Notes under the pieces: model-generated | What the model was told of the DNA's origin: nothing | Database searches by the model: none | The model's input: only the letters and a program-made list of their open reading frames with translations | Assembly: GCA_947450365.1 (NCBI GenBank) | Contig: CANFVE010000002.1 | Location: 1-64,000, forward strand | From: Cytophagaceae bacterium | GTDB taxonomy: Bacteria; Bacteroidota; Bacteroidia; Cytophagales; Spirosomataceae | DNA: 64,000 bases | Direction of reading: 5' to 3' | Program-made: the position numbers and the translations under genes | Part shown: positions 9,808 to 18,574 of the stretch, one piece after another | Layout of the letters: the number at the start of each line of letters is the position of its first letter | Numbering within the stretch: the stretch's first letter is position 1

Positions 9808-11307
9808 ATGAAAAATCGTATTTTGTGGGCCCTTTTCTTGGGCCTTTTTGCTTTGTCCTTGCAGGCACAGCCTAATTTTACGTTTAAAATTCAAGTGGAC
9901 GCGTCCCAACAAGCCGCTTGTCTTCCCACCGGCCGACTCCTCATTCACCTCACCAAACAAAAAACGAACGAACCTCGTAACCGCTCCGAATGCGCCATTG
10001 GTTTCACCACCCAAAACTGGAATCCTAAAAAAGAAATCCTTGTCAAAACCAAAGATAAATCAGTGAATGTCTATGGTTTTGAAAAAATGAAGCTCAAGCC
10101 GGGAGATAAAATTTATTATCAAGTTGTCTATAAACAAAACGAAAACGACGGACAAGAAAATGTCGCCGGTAACCTATACAGTGAGGTGGATTCGCTGGTG
10201 TATGGTGAAAAAATTCTAGGGGAATTGCACTTACAACACCTGATTCCAGAAGCCAAAATCGTCCAACATCGCTTCGTGAAATCCATTCAAATCGAAAGTA
10301 AATTACTGAGTAATTTTTTCGGGAAACCGAAAAAACTGAAAGCTTCGATTTTGTTGCCTTCAACCTATTACGATCATCCTGAAAAATCATTTCCCATCTG
10401 CTACCGAGCCAGTGGATTAAATGGGCGCTGGACCGCTGTGAATGGCCGGATATCCAATAAGGAATTCATGGACATGTGGTTTGCGCCCAATGCCCCCCAG
10501 GTGATTTATGTGTATTTGGATTCGGAGGGGCCTTTTGGGGATACGTATCAAGTGGATTCCGAAAACAATGGTCCTTGTGGCGAGGCGCTGATCAAGGAAT
10601 TAATTCCTGCCGTCGAAAAGGAAGTGGGCTATGATCCATCGACGAAAAATAGATATTTGGCAGGATGCTCCACGGGCGGTTGGATCGTCGTCGCGCTCCA
10701 AGTTTTTTACCCCGATTTTTTCGATGGGGCTTGGTCCTACAGCCCAGATCCCTTGGAATTTGAGCATTATGGCTTGATCAATATTTACGAAGATGAAACG
10801 ATTTTTTACAATCGCTTTGGCTATTTGCAACCCGGAAATCGGAATGTATATGGCGAACCTACCCGCTCAATGCTCGATTGGATTAGCAATGAAAATGTAA
10901 ATAGTCGGACAAATACCTATGCCGTTTCGGGCGGACAATTCGGTGCCTACAATGCGGTTTTTGGACCAAAGGGCGCAGATGGTTTACCCTCGCTGATGTT
11001 TGATCCCTACACGGGTAAGATCGATAAGGCGATCGCCAAACAATGGGAGAAATACGATTTAAAGAAATATTTAGCGAACAATTGGGCCAGTCTAGGTCCG
11101 AAATTACAAGGAAAATTGTGGATTTGGTCGGGGGATTGTGACGGTTTATTTTCCAATGTTTCTACGCGCTTTTTTAAAGAATTTATCGATAAAACGACGA
11201 ATCCAAAATCAGATGCCCAGATTTCCTTCACGGCCATGGCAGGACATTGTCAGGAATATAGCGATGAGCAAGTGATCAAAATGATTGCGGCCAAGACAAA
11301 AAAATAG
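9808..11307 (+). CDS. Secreted alpha/beta-fold esterase (esterase D / enterochelin-esterase superfamily)
   Basis: A 499-residue secreted esterase. The ATG at 9808 is chosen because it begins a clear signal peptide (NRILWALFLGLFALSLQAQ); the ORF-track start at 9748 lies inside the receptor gene. An N-terminal beta-rich domain of about 150 residues precedes a putative-esterase domain with nucleophile Ser288 in AGCSTGGW and a candidate His near the C-terminus (MAGHCQEYSD). It follows the TonB receptor by 4 bases, which suggests a coupled uptake-and-hydrolysis pair. Its stop codon lies inside a hairpin that reads as a terminator for the opposite strand. Confidence 0.8.
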   Translation: MKNRILWALFLGLFALSLQAQPNFTFKIQVDASQQAACLPTGRLLIHLTKQKTNEPRNRSECAIGFTTQNWNPKKEILVKTKDKSVNVYGFEKMKLKPGDKIYYQVVYKQNENDGQENVAGNLYSEVDSLVYGEKILGELHLQHLIPEAKIVQHRFVKSIQIESKLLSNFFGKPKKLKASILLPSTYYDHPEKSFPICYRASGLNGRWTAVNGRISNKEFMDMWFAPNAPQVIYVYLDSEGPFGDTYQVDSENNGPCGEALIKELIPAVEKEVGYDPSTKNRYLAGCSTGGWIVVALQVFYPDFFDGAWSYSPDPLEFEHYGLINIYEDETIFYNRFGYLQPGNRNVYGEPTRSMLDWISNENVNSRTNTYAVSGGQFGAYNAVFGPKGADGLPSLMFDPYTGKIDKAIAKQWEKYDLKKYLANNWASLGPKLQGKLWIWSGDCDGLFSNVSTRFFKEFIDKTTNPKSDAQISFTAMAGHCQEYSDEQVIKMIAAKTKK

Positions 11308-11327
11308 AGGCAACGAATTGCCTCTAT
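11297..11327 (-). terminator. Rho-independent terminator for the minus strand, overlapping the esterase stop codon
   Basis: Read on the minus strand, the perfect 10-bp stem ATAGAGGCAA/TTGCCTCTAT with a TTCG loop is followed by a run of six T. It would end transcription of the DUF1080 gene about 170 bases after its stop codon. The same bases hold the stop codon of the convergent plus-strand esterase. Confidence 0.7.
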
Positions 11328-11390
11328 GGTAGCCAAATATTCATCTGGTGCAAACCCAGTTATTGCATTTTTTCAAAGCGGATATCTCGT

Positions 11391-11534
11391 TACAAAATGG
11401 CCGTCCGCATCATCTGTGCATTCGATTACATTACGGGCGTTCGCATCATTTGAGCCGTCATGCGCAAATCGGCCATCCGATTATTCCACGCATTCATTTA
11501 CAAAGCGGGCGTCAATACGATATTGCGATATTCC
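11391..11534. repeat. Degenerate 36-bp tandem repeat, four units, across the DUF1080 3' end
   Basis: Units starting at 11391, 11427, 11463 and 11499 keep a 36-base register around a core like TACAAA-CGGGCGTCCGCATCAT. The unit at 11499 overlaps the last codons and stop of the DUF1080 gene. In three of the four units the same minus-strand TAA triplet recurs in the same frame. The copies are divergent and there are no spacers, so this is an old tandem duplication and not a CRISPR. Confidence 0.5.
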
Positions 11535-12418
11535 ACCGGTCCATGATCTCCTTGGATCATGATGGGGCCGGGTTCTCCTTCGTTACTATCCAAGGCCCCG
11601 CCGGTAATGCCTGGGATGGATTGGGTATAAATGATTTGTTTGCCATTACCAATCACGGTGACCAAACGACCCACGAGGGTAATATCAAAACTTTGCCATT
11701 CGCCAGGTGCTTTCGCGATGTTTTCAAGCGGTACGATGAAGCCATAAATAGCGCCTAATTGATCTTTTGCCGCTTCCATGCCTTGGCTATCGGCTACCTG
11801 GACTTCGTAACGGCCGCGTAGATAAACCCCACTATTACTTTCTTTTGGGTAACGGAATTCGATGTGCAATTTGAAGTCATGGTAGGTATCTTTTGTCCGA
11901 AGATTAGCGCCTGATTTTGGACTTTTTAAAATACCATCCTCCACGATCCATTGATTTTTTTTATTGATGGCTTCCCATCCCGTTAAATCCTTGCCATTAA
12001 AAATCTGAATCGGAGTGCCCCATGTAGGCGCTTTTTCGCGCCACAAAGCCGGTGCACGCACGCCTTTCCAGGTATATTTTTCGCCCTTGGGGGTGCTTAG
12101 AGTGCCTGACAATTGGTCGTTCTCGTAAGTTCCTTCCGCGATTAAATCTTGTTCGGCATCTTCCCATTGGGGTGGAATTTGAAAGGATATTTTGTTATCC
12201 TTGAAATTGATTTTGGATATCGGACGGGCACTTCCTCCTTCGCCCACAAAATGACCTGTTAAGGTTCGGATGCCTGAATGATTGATTTCAAGCCAAGAAG
12301 GAGCTGTTTTGCCAGGTGCTTTCGTGATGGTGATGTCCCAGCGACCCTCGATCGGTTCTTTGGCAAAAGCCATACAACTCAGGATCATTAAAAATAAAAA
12401 TAAGATAAGTTTTTTCAT
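11498..12418 (-). CDS. DUF1080 / 3-keto-disaccharide hydrolase domain protein, secreted
   Basis: A 306-residue exported protein. The N-terminal hydrophobic segment (LILFLFLMILSCMAFA) is a signal peptide; ILSC could also be a weak lipobox. Residues about 20-120 form a small beta-rich domain. The rest is a DUF1080 jelly-roll, with hallmark segments IFNGKDLTGWEAI, WIVEDGILKS, DFKLHIEFRYP, SNSGVYLRGRYEVQV, GEWQSFDI and IMIQGDHGPVEYRNI. Members of this family hydrolyse 3-keto-glycosides or bind sugars. It is monocistronic, convergent with the upstream esterase and divergent from the propeller gene at 12572. The 3' end runs into a degenerate 36-bp tandem repeat. Confidence 0.85.
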   Translation of the reverse strand: MKKLILFLFLMILSCMAFAKEPIEGRWDITITKAPGKTAPSWLEINHSGIRTLTGHFVGEGGSARPISKINFKDNKISFQIPPQWEDAEQDLIAEGTYENDQLSGTLSTPKGEKYTWKGVRAPALWREKAPTWGTPIQIFNGKDLTGWEAINKKNQWIVEDGILKSPKSGANLRTKDTYHDFKLHIEFRYPKESNSGVYLRGRYEVQVADSQGMEAAKDQLGAIYGFIVPLENIAKAPGEWQSFDITLVGRLVTVIGNGKQIIYTQSIPGITGGALDSNEGEPGPIMIQGDHGPVEYRNIVLTPAL

Positions 12419-12487
12419 GTGAATAGGTGATTTTTAGACCCTTAATTTAGAAAAATTCAGTCAAATTGTACGCTGTTTTATGGGCTA

Positions 12488-12516
12488 TTTGACGAAAATA
12501 ATTAGCCTTAAATTTG
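12488..12516 (+). promoter_or_regulatory. Bacteroidota-type promoter for the propeller gene
   Basis: TTTG at 12488-12491 and TAAATTTG at 12509-12516 match the -33 TTTG and -7 TAnnTTTG consensus, with 17 bases between them. The ATG of the propeller gene lies 55 bases further on. Confidence 0.55.
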
Positions 12517-12571
12517 TTTCCTCCTGAAATCAGGATTAGTTTTAGGGCGAAAAATTTGAACCTATTCACTC

Positions 12572-13837
12572 ATGAAAAAAACTGGATTGATGGCCCTTTT
12601 GTTGGGGCTTGTTGTCGCGAGCACCACATCATTTATCACTTTCAAAAAACCAAACCACTCCTTCGTTCCGGTAGCAGCCGAGGAAATTAAAGTGCCTTCT
12701 GGATTCAAAACGGAAATTATTGCATCGAATTTAGGGGCTACCCGCCATTTGACGATTTCTAAAAATGGAGACATTTATGCCAAATTATCCAAATTGAAAG
12801 ATGGCAAAGGCATTTACCTGCTTCGTGATACGAATAAGGATGGCCAAATCGATGAAACAACGTTGTTTGGGGATTATCCGGGTACTGGGATTTTGATCAA
12901 CGGTGGGTTTTTGTACGCATCCTCTAACAAAGGCGTATATCGCTATAAACTGAATGCACAAGAAGAAGTCATTGATAAAAATAATCCTGAAAATATTGTC
13001 GATGGCTTATTAGACCATGGGCGGGATAACGCCAAAACCTTCTCCATCGACAATGCACGCAAGAATATTTATGTGACAATCGGCTCTTACAATGACCCTT
13101 GTCGGATCCCAGGTACGGGAACGGGCATGATGCCTTGTACGATTTTGGATTCTGCGGGAGGTATTTGGAGATTTGATTTGAATAAATTGAATCAAAAATT
13201 CGGAGATGGTAAACGCTATGCGACTGGAATTAAGAATGCGGTGGGACAAACTTGGAATACAAAAACCAATTCGCTTTTTGTGACAGCGCATGGTCGGGGT
13301 GCTTTTCATGATTTTTATCCTCAATATTATACGCCAAAACAAAGTTCTGAGATTCCAGCGGAGACGATTTATGAGTTAAAAGAAGGCGATGATGGCGGCT
13401 GGCCGTATATCTATTATGACCAATTTCAAAAGAAGAAAATCGTAGCGCCAGAATATGGGGGGGATGGGAAAAAGACGGGTGGCGAAAAGGCATTGGATCC
13501 GACCGTCGCATTTCCTGCGCACATGGGCCCGAATGACATTTTGTTTTACACGGGAAAAATGTTCCCTGCGAAATATCGCAATGGGGCCTTTGTGGCTTTT
13601 CATGGTCAATCGGCCGAATTGAAAAAAGGCTATTTGGTGGCTTTTGTACCATTTGTGAATAATAAGCCGTCGGGCAACTGGGAGATTTTTGCCGATAATT
13701 TCGCCGGCCAGGATTTAGTTAAGCCGACGGGCCCGATTCAACATCGTCCTTGCGGATTAGCCCAAGGTCCGGATGGCGCCTTGTATGTCTGCGATGATTT
13801 GAATGGTTCGATTTTCAAAATCAGCTATAAGAAATAG
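12572..13837 (+). CDS. PQQ-dependent sugar dehydrogenase-like beta-propeller protein, secreted
   Basis: A 421-residue exported six-bladed beta-propeller of the soluble aldose/sorbosone dehydrogenase type. A signal peptide (LMALLLGLVVASTTSF) is followed by typical entry motifs (EIKVPSGFKTEIIASNLGATRHLTI), a calcium-loop-like DTNKDGQIDE, and the blade signatures YATGIKNAVGQTW, EGDDGGWPY and RPCGLAQGPDGALYVCDD. The family oxidises sugars using PQQ, but many Bacteroidota members have no proven activity. It is monocistronic, with a good promoter upstream and a strong terminator downstream. It may act with DUF1080-type 3-keto-glycoside enzymes; that link is inference from adjacency. Confidence 0.82.
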   Translation: MKKTGLMALLLGLVVASTTSFITFKKPNHSFVPVAAEEIKVPSGFKTEIIASNLGATRHLTISKNGDIYAKLSKLKDGKGIYLLRDTNKDGQIDETTLFGDYPGTGILINGGFLYASSNKGVYRYKLNAQEEVIDKNNPENIVDGLLDHGRDNAKTFSIDNARKNIYVTIGSYNDPCRIPGTGTGMMPCTILDSAGGIWRFDLNKLNQKFGDGKRYATGIKNAVGQTWNTKTNSLFVTAHGRGAFHDFYPQYYTPKQSSEIPAETIYELKEGDDGGWPYIYYDQFQKKKIVAPEYGGDGKKTGGEKALDPTVAFPAHMGPNDILFYTGKMFPAKYRNGAFVAFHGQSAELKKGYLVAFVPFVNNKPSGNWEIFADNFAGQDLVKPTGPIQHRPCGLAQGPDGALYVCDDLNGSIFKISYKK

Positions 13838-13853
13838 TAACTGTTCGAAAAGG

Positions 13854-13886
13854 TCGCCATCTTCTTTGGAGGGTGGCGATTTTTTA
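13854..13886 (+). terminator. Rho-independent terminator after the propeller gene
   Basis: The stem TCGCCATC/GGTGGCGA (one G-U pair, 10-base loop) is followed by six T. It sits 16 bases after the stop of the propeller gene and touches the stop of the convergent LOG gene. Confidence 0.75.
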
Positions 13887-14600
13887 TTTGCGTTCACCCA
13901 AGATCCAAAGTGGTTTTTGAGGTCGTTCTAATTTGGATGGATTTTTAGACGCATAGGCTTGAATATGTTCTAAGGCGATGTCGATTTCGTCGGTGAAAAG
14001 GATGTTTTGGAAATCGGTGAATCCGACGGTTTCTTCTGAAATTAATTTTTCGAAATAGGCGCGCAGATGTTCATGGTAGTTGACCCCCATGACCACCACC
14101 GGGAAATTGCTAATTTTTCGAGTCTGAATGAGGGTAATCACTTCGAAAAATTCGTCAAGGGTCCCAAGGCCGCCGGGCATGACAACAAAGCCTGTTGAGT
14201 ATTTTCGAAGTAATTCTTTCCGCACGAAAAAATACTTGATGTTCACAAAACGATCTAAATATGGATTGGCTTTTTGTTCGAAGGGCAATTCGATGTTGCA
14301 ACCCAAGGAAATTCCACCCGCCTTTTTTGCTCCTTTATTTGCAGCTTCCATGATGCCAGGCCCGCCACCTGTCATGATGGCAAATCCAGCTTGGGATAAA
14401 TTGAAGGCCATTTCCTCCGACATTTGATAATAAGGATGATCTTCTTTGAATCGTGCGGAACCAAAAATTGTGATGCAGGGGCCAATAAAGTGCAGGTTTC
14501 GGAAACCTTTGATAAACTGAAAAAAGACGCGAATGGTAAAAAATAACTCTTTCCACCGGGATTGGTGACCTTTTAAAAAACTCGATTCACTTGTCATCAT
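13884..14600 (-). CDS. LOG-family protein (TIGR00730, lysine-decarboxylase-like Rossmann fold)
   Basis: A 238-residue cytosolic protein with both LOG-family signatures: [19 protein letters not shown] and the catalytic/nucleotide-binding [12 protein letters not shown]. Members act as cytokinin-riboside-monophosphate phosphoribohydrolases or as nucleotide 5'-monophosphate nucleosidases; in bacteria the latter role is more likely. Length is normal for the longer bacterial form. Its start overlaps the end of the CoA-transferase gene by 14 bases, so it is the last gene of the five-gene minus-strand operon and is probably translationally coupled. Confidence 0.88.
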   Translation of the reverse strand: MMTSESSFLKGHQSRWKELFFTIRVFFQFIKGFRNLHFIGPCITIFGSARFKEDHPYYQMSEEMAFNLSQAGFAIMTGGGPGIMEAANKGAKKAGGISLGCNIELPFEQKANPYLDRFVNIKYFFVRKELLRKYSTGFVVMPGGLGTLDEFFEVITLIQTRKISNFPVVVMGVNYHEHLRAYFEKLISEETVGFTDFQNILFTDEIDIALEHIQAYASKNPSKLERPQKPLWILGERK

Positions 14601-16050
14601 CTATAATAGTTTTTCCTAACACGAATGGCGCATCGGTTTTGTCTCGCACCTCCTGAACGCGCACACCTGGCATTAATTCCACCAAGCAAAAACCACCGCC
14701 CGGCAAGATATCAAAAACGCCCAACTCTGTCACAATTTTTTTTACGCATCCGATGCCTGTCAAAGGAAGTGTGCAGGTGGAAACTAGTTTAGAACGACCG
14801 TCTTTGCTGCAATGTTGCATCGCTACGATGATATTTTTCGCTGATGCCACTAAATCCATGGCACCGCCCATGCCTTTGACGAGTCGGTCCGGGATTTTCC
14901 AATTCGCAATATCTCCCTGTGCCGAAACTTGCATGGCACCCAATACCGTCACGTCTACGTGCCCTCCGCGAATCATCGTAAAGCTCGTCGCGGAATCGAA
15001 CAATGCGGCTCCAGGGATCATCGTAATGGGATGTTTGCCAGCATTAACGAGGTCGAGGTCTTCTTGGCCCTCTTCGGGATAGGGTCCGATGCCCAAAAGG
15101 CCGTTTTCTGATTGTAAAATTACATGTCTATCGACTGGGATAAAATTCGCCACGAGTGTCGGAATCCCGATGCCTAAGTTCACATAATCTCCCTCCTGAA
15201 TTTCCTGAGCGATTCGTGCGGCAATCAGATTTTTGATGGGGTCTTCCGGCGGGATGAATAAATCATTTTTTTCGGGGTTCAAATCGGAATTTGAATGTCC
15301 AGAACCATTCCGAAAGATATCATGTATCCCATGGGCGCCATTATGGCTAGGGCCGTCGCCTTTCTTCTGAAAGGCAAAATGAGTTTTAGGAGAGGAATGT
15401 TCTACCTCAAAAATCCGTTGGACATATATCCCCGGTGTATGGATTTCATTGGGATCCAAAGAGCCCAAGGGTACCAATTCTTCTACTTCGGCAATGGTGA
15501 TTTTACCGGCTGTGGCCATGATTGGATTGAAATTACGGGCCGTTCCGCGGTAGATTAAATTGCCATCGGGATCGCCTTTCCAGGCTTTGATGAGGGCGAA
15601 ATCAGCATGTAAGGCTTTTTCAAGCAAAAAGGTTTTGCCCTCAAAAAGGCGGATTTCTTTTCCATTAGCCACTTCGGTTCCTACGCCTGCGGGCGTATAA
15701 AAAGCGGGGATGCCGGCGCCAGCGCAACGAATCCGCTCCGCGAGCGTTCCCTGGGGAATCAGTTCGAACTCAATTTCATGTTTCAAGATCTCCCGTTCAA
15801 ATTCCTCATTTTCGCCTACATAGGAAACCATCATTTTTTTCACTTGGCGGTTTTCGAGCAGGAGACCGATGCCCACATGGTCATCGCCGCCATTATTGGA
15901 AATACAGGTCAGGTGTTTAACGTTTTTGTTGACAAGCGCCTGAACGGATTCTTCGGGAATTCCACAAACGCCAAAGCCCCCGAGCATGAGTGTCGCCCCA
16001 TCTTGGATATCGGAAATGGCGGCTGAGGCATTCGGGAAAACTTTAGGCAT
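14587..16050 (-). CDS. Fused 3-oxoacid CoA-transferase (A and B subunits in one chain)
   Basis: A single-chain SCOT-type CoA-transferase of 487 residues. The start at 16050 (MPKVFPNAS) is preferred to the ORF-track start at 16086; it overlaps the DinB-like gene by 8 bases. The N-terminal half is subunit A ([30 protein letters not shown]); a low-complexity linker rich in His, Ser and Asn follows (about residues 235-265). The C-terminal half is subunit B, with the catalytic Glu in [12 protein letters not shown] and the motif [10 protein letters not shown]. It moves CoA from succinyl-CoA to acetoacetate or similar acids. In most bacteria the two subunits are separate genes; the fusion resembles the mitochondrial enzyme. 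Confidence 0.9.
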   Translation of the reverse strand: MPKVFPNASAAISDIQDGATLMLGGFGVCGIPEESVQALVNKNVKHLTCISNNGGDDHVGIGLLLENRQVKKMMVSYVGENEEFEREILKHEIEFELIPQGTLAERIRCAGAGIPAFYTPAGVGTEVANGKEIRLFEGKTFLLEKALHADFALIKAWKGDPDGNLIYRGTARNFNPIMATAGKITIAEVEELVPLGSLDPNEIHTPGIYVQRIFEVEHSSPKTHFAFQKKGDGPSHNGAHGIHDIFRNGSGHSNSDLNPEKNDLFIPPEDPIKNLIAARIAQEIQEGDYVNLGIGIPTLVANFIPVDRHVILQSENGLLGIGPYPEEGQEDLDLVNAGKHPITMIPGAALFDSATSFTMIRGGHVDVTVLGAMQVSAQGDIANWKIPDRLVKGMGGAMDLVASAKNIIVAMQHCSKDGRSKLVSTCTLPLTGIGCVKKIVTELGVFDILPGGGFCLVELMPGVRVQEVRDKTDAPFVLGKTIIDDDK

Positions 16051-16501
16051 GCCCATATTTCTGAAGGATGGCGATTTGACCCGCATGGTAAGCCGTATGA
16101 GAAACGATGCGCGCGAAGGCTTCTGCTAGCGTTTTTGTGCCAAATTCTTGTGTGTGGATTTCCTTTTCCCAATCCTCTTCTGTCTGCTTGGAGACGATGT
16201 CACAAAGGGCATCTCCGGCCTCTTGCATATAGCGCTGAAGGGCAGGCAGGTCGGTCCACTCCCCCGTATCTTTTTTGTCGATAACCGTTTTGGCTATCAC
16301 CTTAATATCTGGGGAACCAAACACATTTTTACCAAAAAGCAATTCGACATCCGCGATGTGACGTAACAAAAATCCAATGGAATTTGGGGCATCTCCGAGT
16401 TTTTTCCCTAGATCCTCTGACGAAATAAGATCCATTTGCTTTTGCAATCGGGTTCTAGCTTCTGCCCATATGTCGAGCAGCTGACGAGTTCTTGTTTTCA
16501 T
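16043..16501 (-). CDS. DinB-like four-helix metal-binding protein
   Basis: A 152-residue protein of the DinB/YfiT superfamily. The fold's three metal-ligand histidines can be placed in LRHIADVE (residue about 47) and in HTAYHAGQ near the C-terminus, the usual spacing. Members are nickel- or zinc-binding helical bundles, some acting as thiol-dependent transferases; this one's substrate is unknown. The gene overlaps the CoA-transferase start by 8 bases and lies 19 bases downstream of the L,D-transpeptidase gene, so it is in the middle of the operon. Confidence 0.75.
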   Translation of the reverse strand: MKTRTRQLLDIWAEARTRLQKQMDLISSEDLGKKLGDAPNSIGFLLRHIADVELLFGKNVFGSPDIKVIAKTVIDKKDTGEWTDLPALQRYMQEAGDALCDIVSKQTEEDWEKEIHTQEFGTKTLAEAFARIVSHTAYHAGQIAILQKYGHA

Positions 16502-16520
16502 ATGAAGGCGAAATTGGGGA

Positions 16521-17747
16521 TTATTCCTGAGGGAATTTATGATATATGTCAGCGTTACGGATTATTTCGCCGCTGGCATTCACGTCGATTTTTGGGTACC
16601 AAATGAGCAAAAGGGTATTTCCTCTCAGTGGAACACTGACTGATTTGGGATTGATGCGATTCGTCGCAAAATTGACCGTATCCAAGGCGATTTTATTTTT
16701 TCCTAACAACCAACGACCTAATTCCAAGGGTTTCTCCAAGCGCACACAACCATGGCTGAAATAGCGCTGGCTCGCTTGAAATAATTTTTTTTCCGGACTG
16801 TCATGCAAAAAAATGGTGAATGGGCTTTGGAATTGCAATTTTATGAGGCCGAGGGAATTGTCGCAACCGGTACTTTGCCGCAACGTGTATGGAAAGTTTT
16901 TAGGACCTAAGGATTTCCAATTGACACTCGTCGGGTCAATCACCTCATTTCGCGCATTCAGCACTTGAAACTGATTGTCTTCAAAATAATGCTTGTTTTT
17001 GAGGATTTTGGGTAATAATTCCTTCGCCGCGATACGTTTAGGAACATACCAAAAGGGATTGATTATCAGGGTGTGAAATCGGCTTACTAAAGTTCTTGTC
17101 TGATTTTCAGGTTTGCCCAGAACCACCTTCATTTTCATGATGGGCCGAGTGGCTTGAAAGACTTCAAGTTCCGCTCGGGGAATATTGACAAGCACCACAT
17201 GTTGATTTTTTTTTAGGGCATAGAGCCAACGATATTCCTGAATCGCGTCCAATAAATCCGATTTTTTCCAAGGTTCCGCCTCGGTCCAATGTGCCAGCGC
17301 CTCGATTAATGAATTGACCTCCGGCACGCGTGTATACAATAATTTAGCCAAGCTTGCCAATGAATTACCTGCCCATGCGGCTTCGACCTGCGCCTCAAGC
17401 TTGGCGTCTTTGACGGGGTTTTTGACCCCGATAAAATCAAGGCTAGGGGCTTTATTGCCATAGCTTAAGTCTTCAAAAAAATGCAAGGCTATTTGCTTTA
17501 TTTTTCCAATGAGCTGGAGTGAATCGGCCGGAGGGATAGCAAGGTTTTTGGGTTGGGCCAATAGCGAATCGATGCATCCATGCGAATAATCACTCGACCG
17601 AAGCGCCATCGAGGGCGCCGCATGAATCAAACTGTCCAATGTGCGAATGGAGGCTGTTTGGTCTAGTTTCGACGTATTTTTTTGACCAAAGGCATGTATT
17701 CCACTGGAAAGTAGTAGGGTAATCAAGAAGGCGCCAGCTCGTTTCAT
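16521..17747 (-). CDS. L,D-transpeptidase (YkuD domain), YcbB/LdtD-like
   Basis: A 408-residue exported peptidoglycan enzyme. A signal peptide (GAFLITLLLSSGIHAFGQ) is followed by a helical scaffold domain (about residues 40-190) and a YkuD catalytic domain with HDSPEKKLF and the active-site signature SHGCVRLE, Cys334 being the nucleophile. These enzymes make 3-3 cross-links or attach proteins to peptidoglycan. The length and the scaffold domain place it with the larger YcbB-type enzymes, although it is shorter than E. coli LdtD. Its start codon overlaps the upstream SGNH gene by 4 bases. Confidence 0.88.
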   Translation of the reverse strand: MKRAGAFLITLLLSSGIHAFGQKNTSKLDQTASIRTLDSLIHAAPSMALRSSDYSHGCIDSLLAQPKNLAIPPADSLQLIGKIKQIALHFFEDLSYGNKAPSLDFIGVKNPVKDAKLEAQVEAAWAGNSLASLAKLLYTRVPEVNSLIEALAHWTEAEPWKKSDLLDAIQEYRWLYALKKNQHVVLVNIPRAELEVFQATRPIMKMKVVLGKPENQTRTLVSRFHTLIINPFWYVPKRIAAKELLPKILKNKHYFEDNQFQVLNARNEVIDPTSVNWKSLGPKNFPYTLRQSTGCDNSLGLIKLQFQSPFTIFLHDSPEKKLFQASQRYFSHGCVRLEKPLELGRWLLGKNKIALDTVNFATNRINPKSVSVPLRGNTLLLIWYPKIDVNASGEIIRNADIYHKFPQE

Positions 17748-18451
17748 GGGTTGAAATAGTCCAAAATCGCCTGACTAATCAGCGCATGTCCACGCGCATT
17801 CGGATGGTTGACTTGGGACATTAATTCCGGAAGCGGAACGCCCTGATTCACCTGATTCCGAAAAATCCCATAGGAATCTACGCAACCGACGTGGTATTTT
17901 TGCGCCAAGGCTTTTATTTGATCTCCATGTTGGTCTAATATGCTGGCGGTATCGGAGATAGGTACCCGTTGGTCCGGAGAGGCCGTCAATAAAATGACCT
18001 TGATGTTTTTGGCTAAGGCCTTTTGAATCATGTCTTCCCAAGCGGCTTTGGCTTTTTCCAGTCCGGGGCCTCGGTCGTTTAGAGCATAATCGATGAACAG
18101 CACATCTGGGCGGTGTACCAATACTTCCTCGTCAAAACGCTTCGCGCCACTAATTGAATTTTCACCACCAATCGCGGTATTAATCAGATTGATGACGGCT
18201 AAAGGATAGTTATTTTTTAGGGCTTGTAGGACTTGGAAGGGATAGGCGCCGAGGGTATTGACTGTTGGCGTTTTAAAATAGCCCGCGGGTACGGAATGCC
18301 CATGAAATACGAGGTTGATTGTCCGGTTTTTGGGCCATTCGGTTTTCATGATGGCTTGAATGTCGGCGAGATAGGTTTTTTGATCCGCCAACTGAGCCAT
18401 TGTGACATGAGACAGGAAGAGACATACGAAAAAGACGAGACGAGTTTTCAT
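17744..18451 (-). CDS. SGNH/GDSL-type hydrolase, secreted
   Basis: A 235-residue exported hydrolase. A signal peptide (LVFFVCLFLSHVTMAQ) is followed by block I in a variant form (HGHSVPAGY, where GDS is replaced by GHS), the block III Asn in IDYALNDRGPG, and block V His in NHPNARGHALIS. Such enzymes remove acyl or acetyl groups from lipids or polysaccharides. It is the first gene of a five-gene minus-strand operon and overlaps the L,D-transpeptidase start by 4 bases, so a cell-wall or exopolysaccharide substrate is plausible. TATATTTG at 18495-18488 is a likely -7 box. Confidence 0.78.
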   Translation of the reverse strand: MKTRLVFFVCLFLSHVTMAQLADQKTYLADIQAIMKTEWPKNRTINLVFHGHSVPAGYFKTPTVNTLGAYPFQVLQALKNNYPLAVINLINTAIGGENSISGAKRFDEEVLVHRPDVLFIDYALNDRGPGLEKAKAAWEDMIQKALAKNIKVILLTASPDQRVPISDTASILDQHGDQIKALAQKYHVGCVDSYGIFRNQVNQGVPLPELMSQVNHPNARGHALISQAILDYFNP

Positions 18452-18487
18452 GGGCTAACAGATTTATTTCTTCAAGTTACTAAAAGC

Positions 18488-18495
18488 CAAATATA
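18488..18495 (-). promoter_or_regulatory. Candidate -7 box (TATATTTG) for the SGNH-Ldt-DinB-CoA-transferase-LOG operon
   Basis: On the minus strand TATATTTG matches TAnnTTTG and lies about 37 bases before the SGNH start codon. No convincing -33 element was found. Confidence 0.4.
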
Positions 18496-18530
18496 TCCAT
18501 TCGCATTATGAGATAAATTCTTTTTTATCT

Positions 18531-18557
18531 ATTATTGTATCAATTATACACAATAAT
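18531..18557. promoter_or_regulatory. Inverted repeat ATTATTGT-N11-ACAATAAT, possible operator
   Basis: Two perfect 8-base arms with an 11-base centre lie 18 bases before the first carboxylesterase start and between two divergent transcription units. The size and AT-rich symmetry fit a dimeric regulator site. No regulator gene lies nearby, so this is only a candidate. Confidence 0.3.
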
Positions 18558-18574
18558 AAACCTATTTGTAACTA

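Noticed and set aside
11391-11534. 36-base period suggesting a CRISPR array
   Set aside because: The units are directly adjacent and divergent, without spacers, and no cas genes are present.
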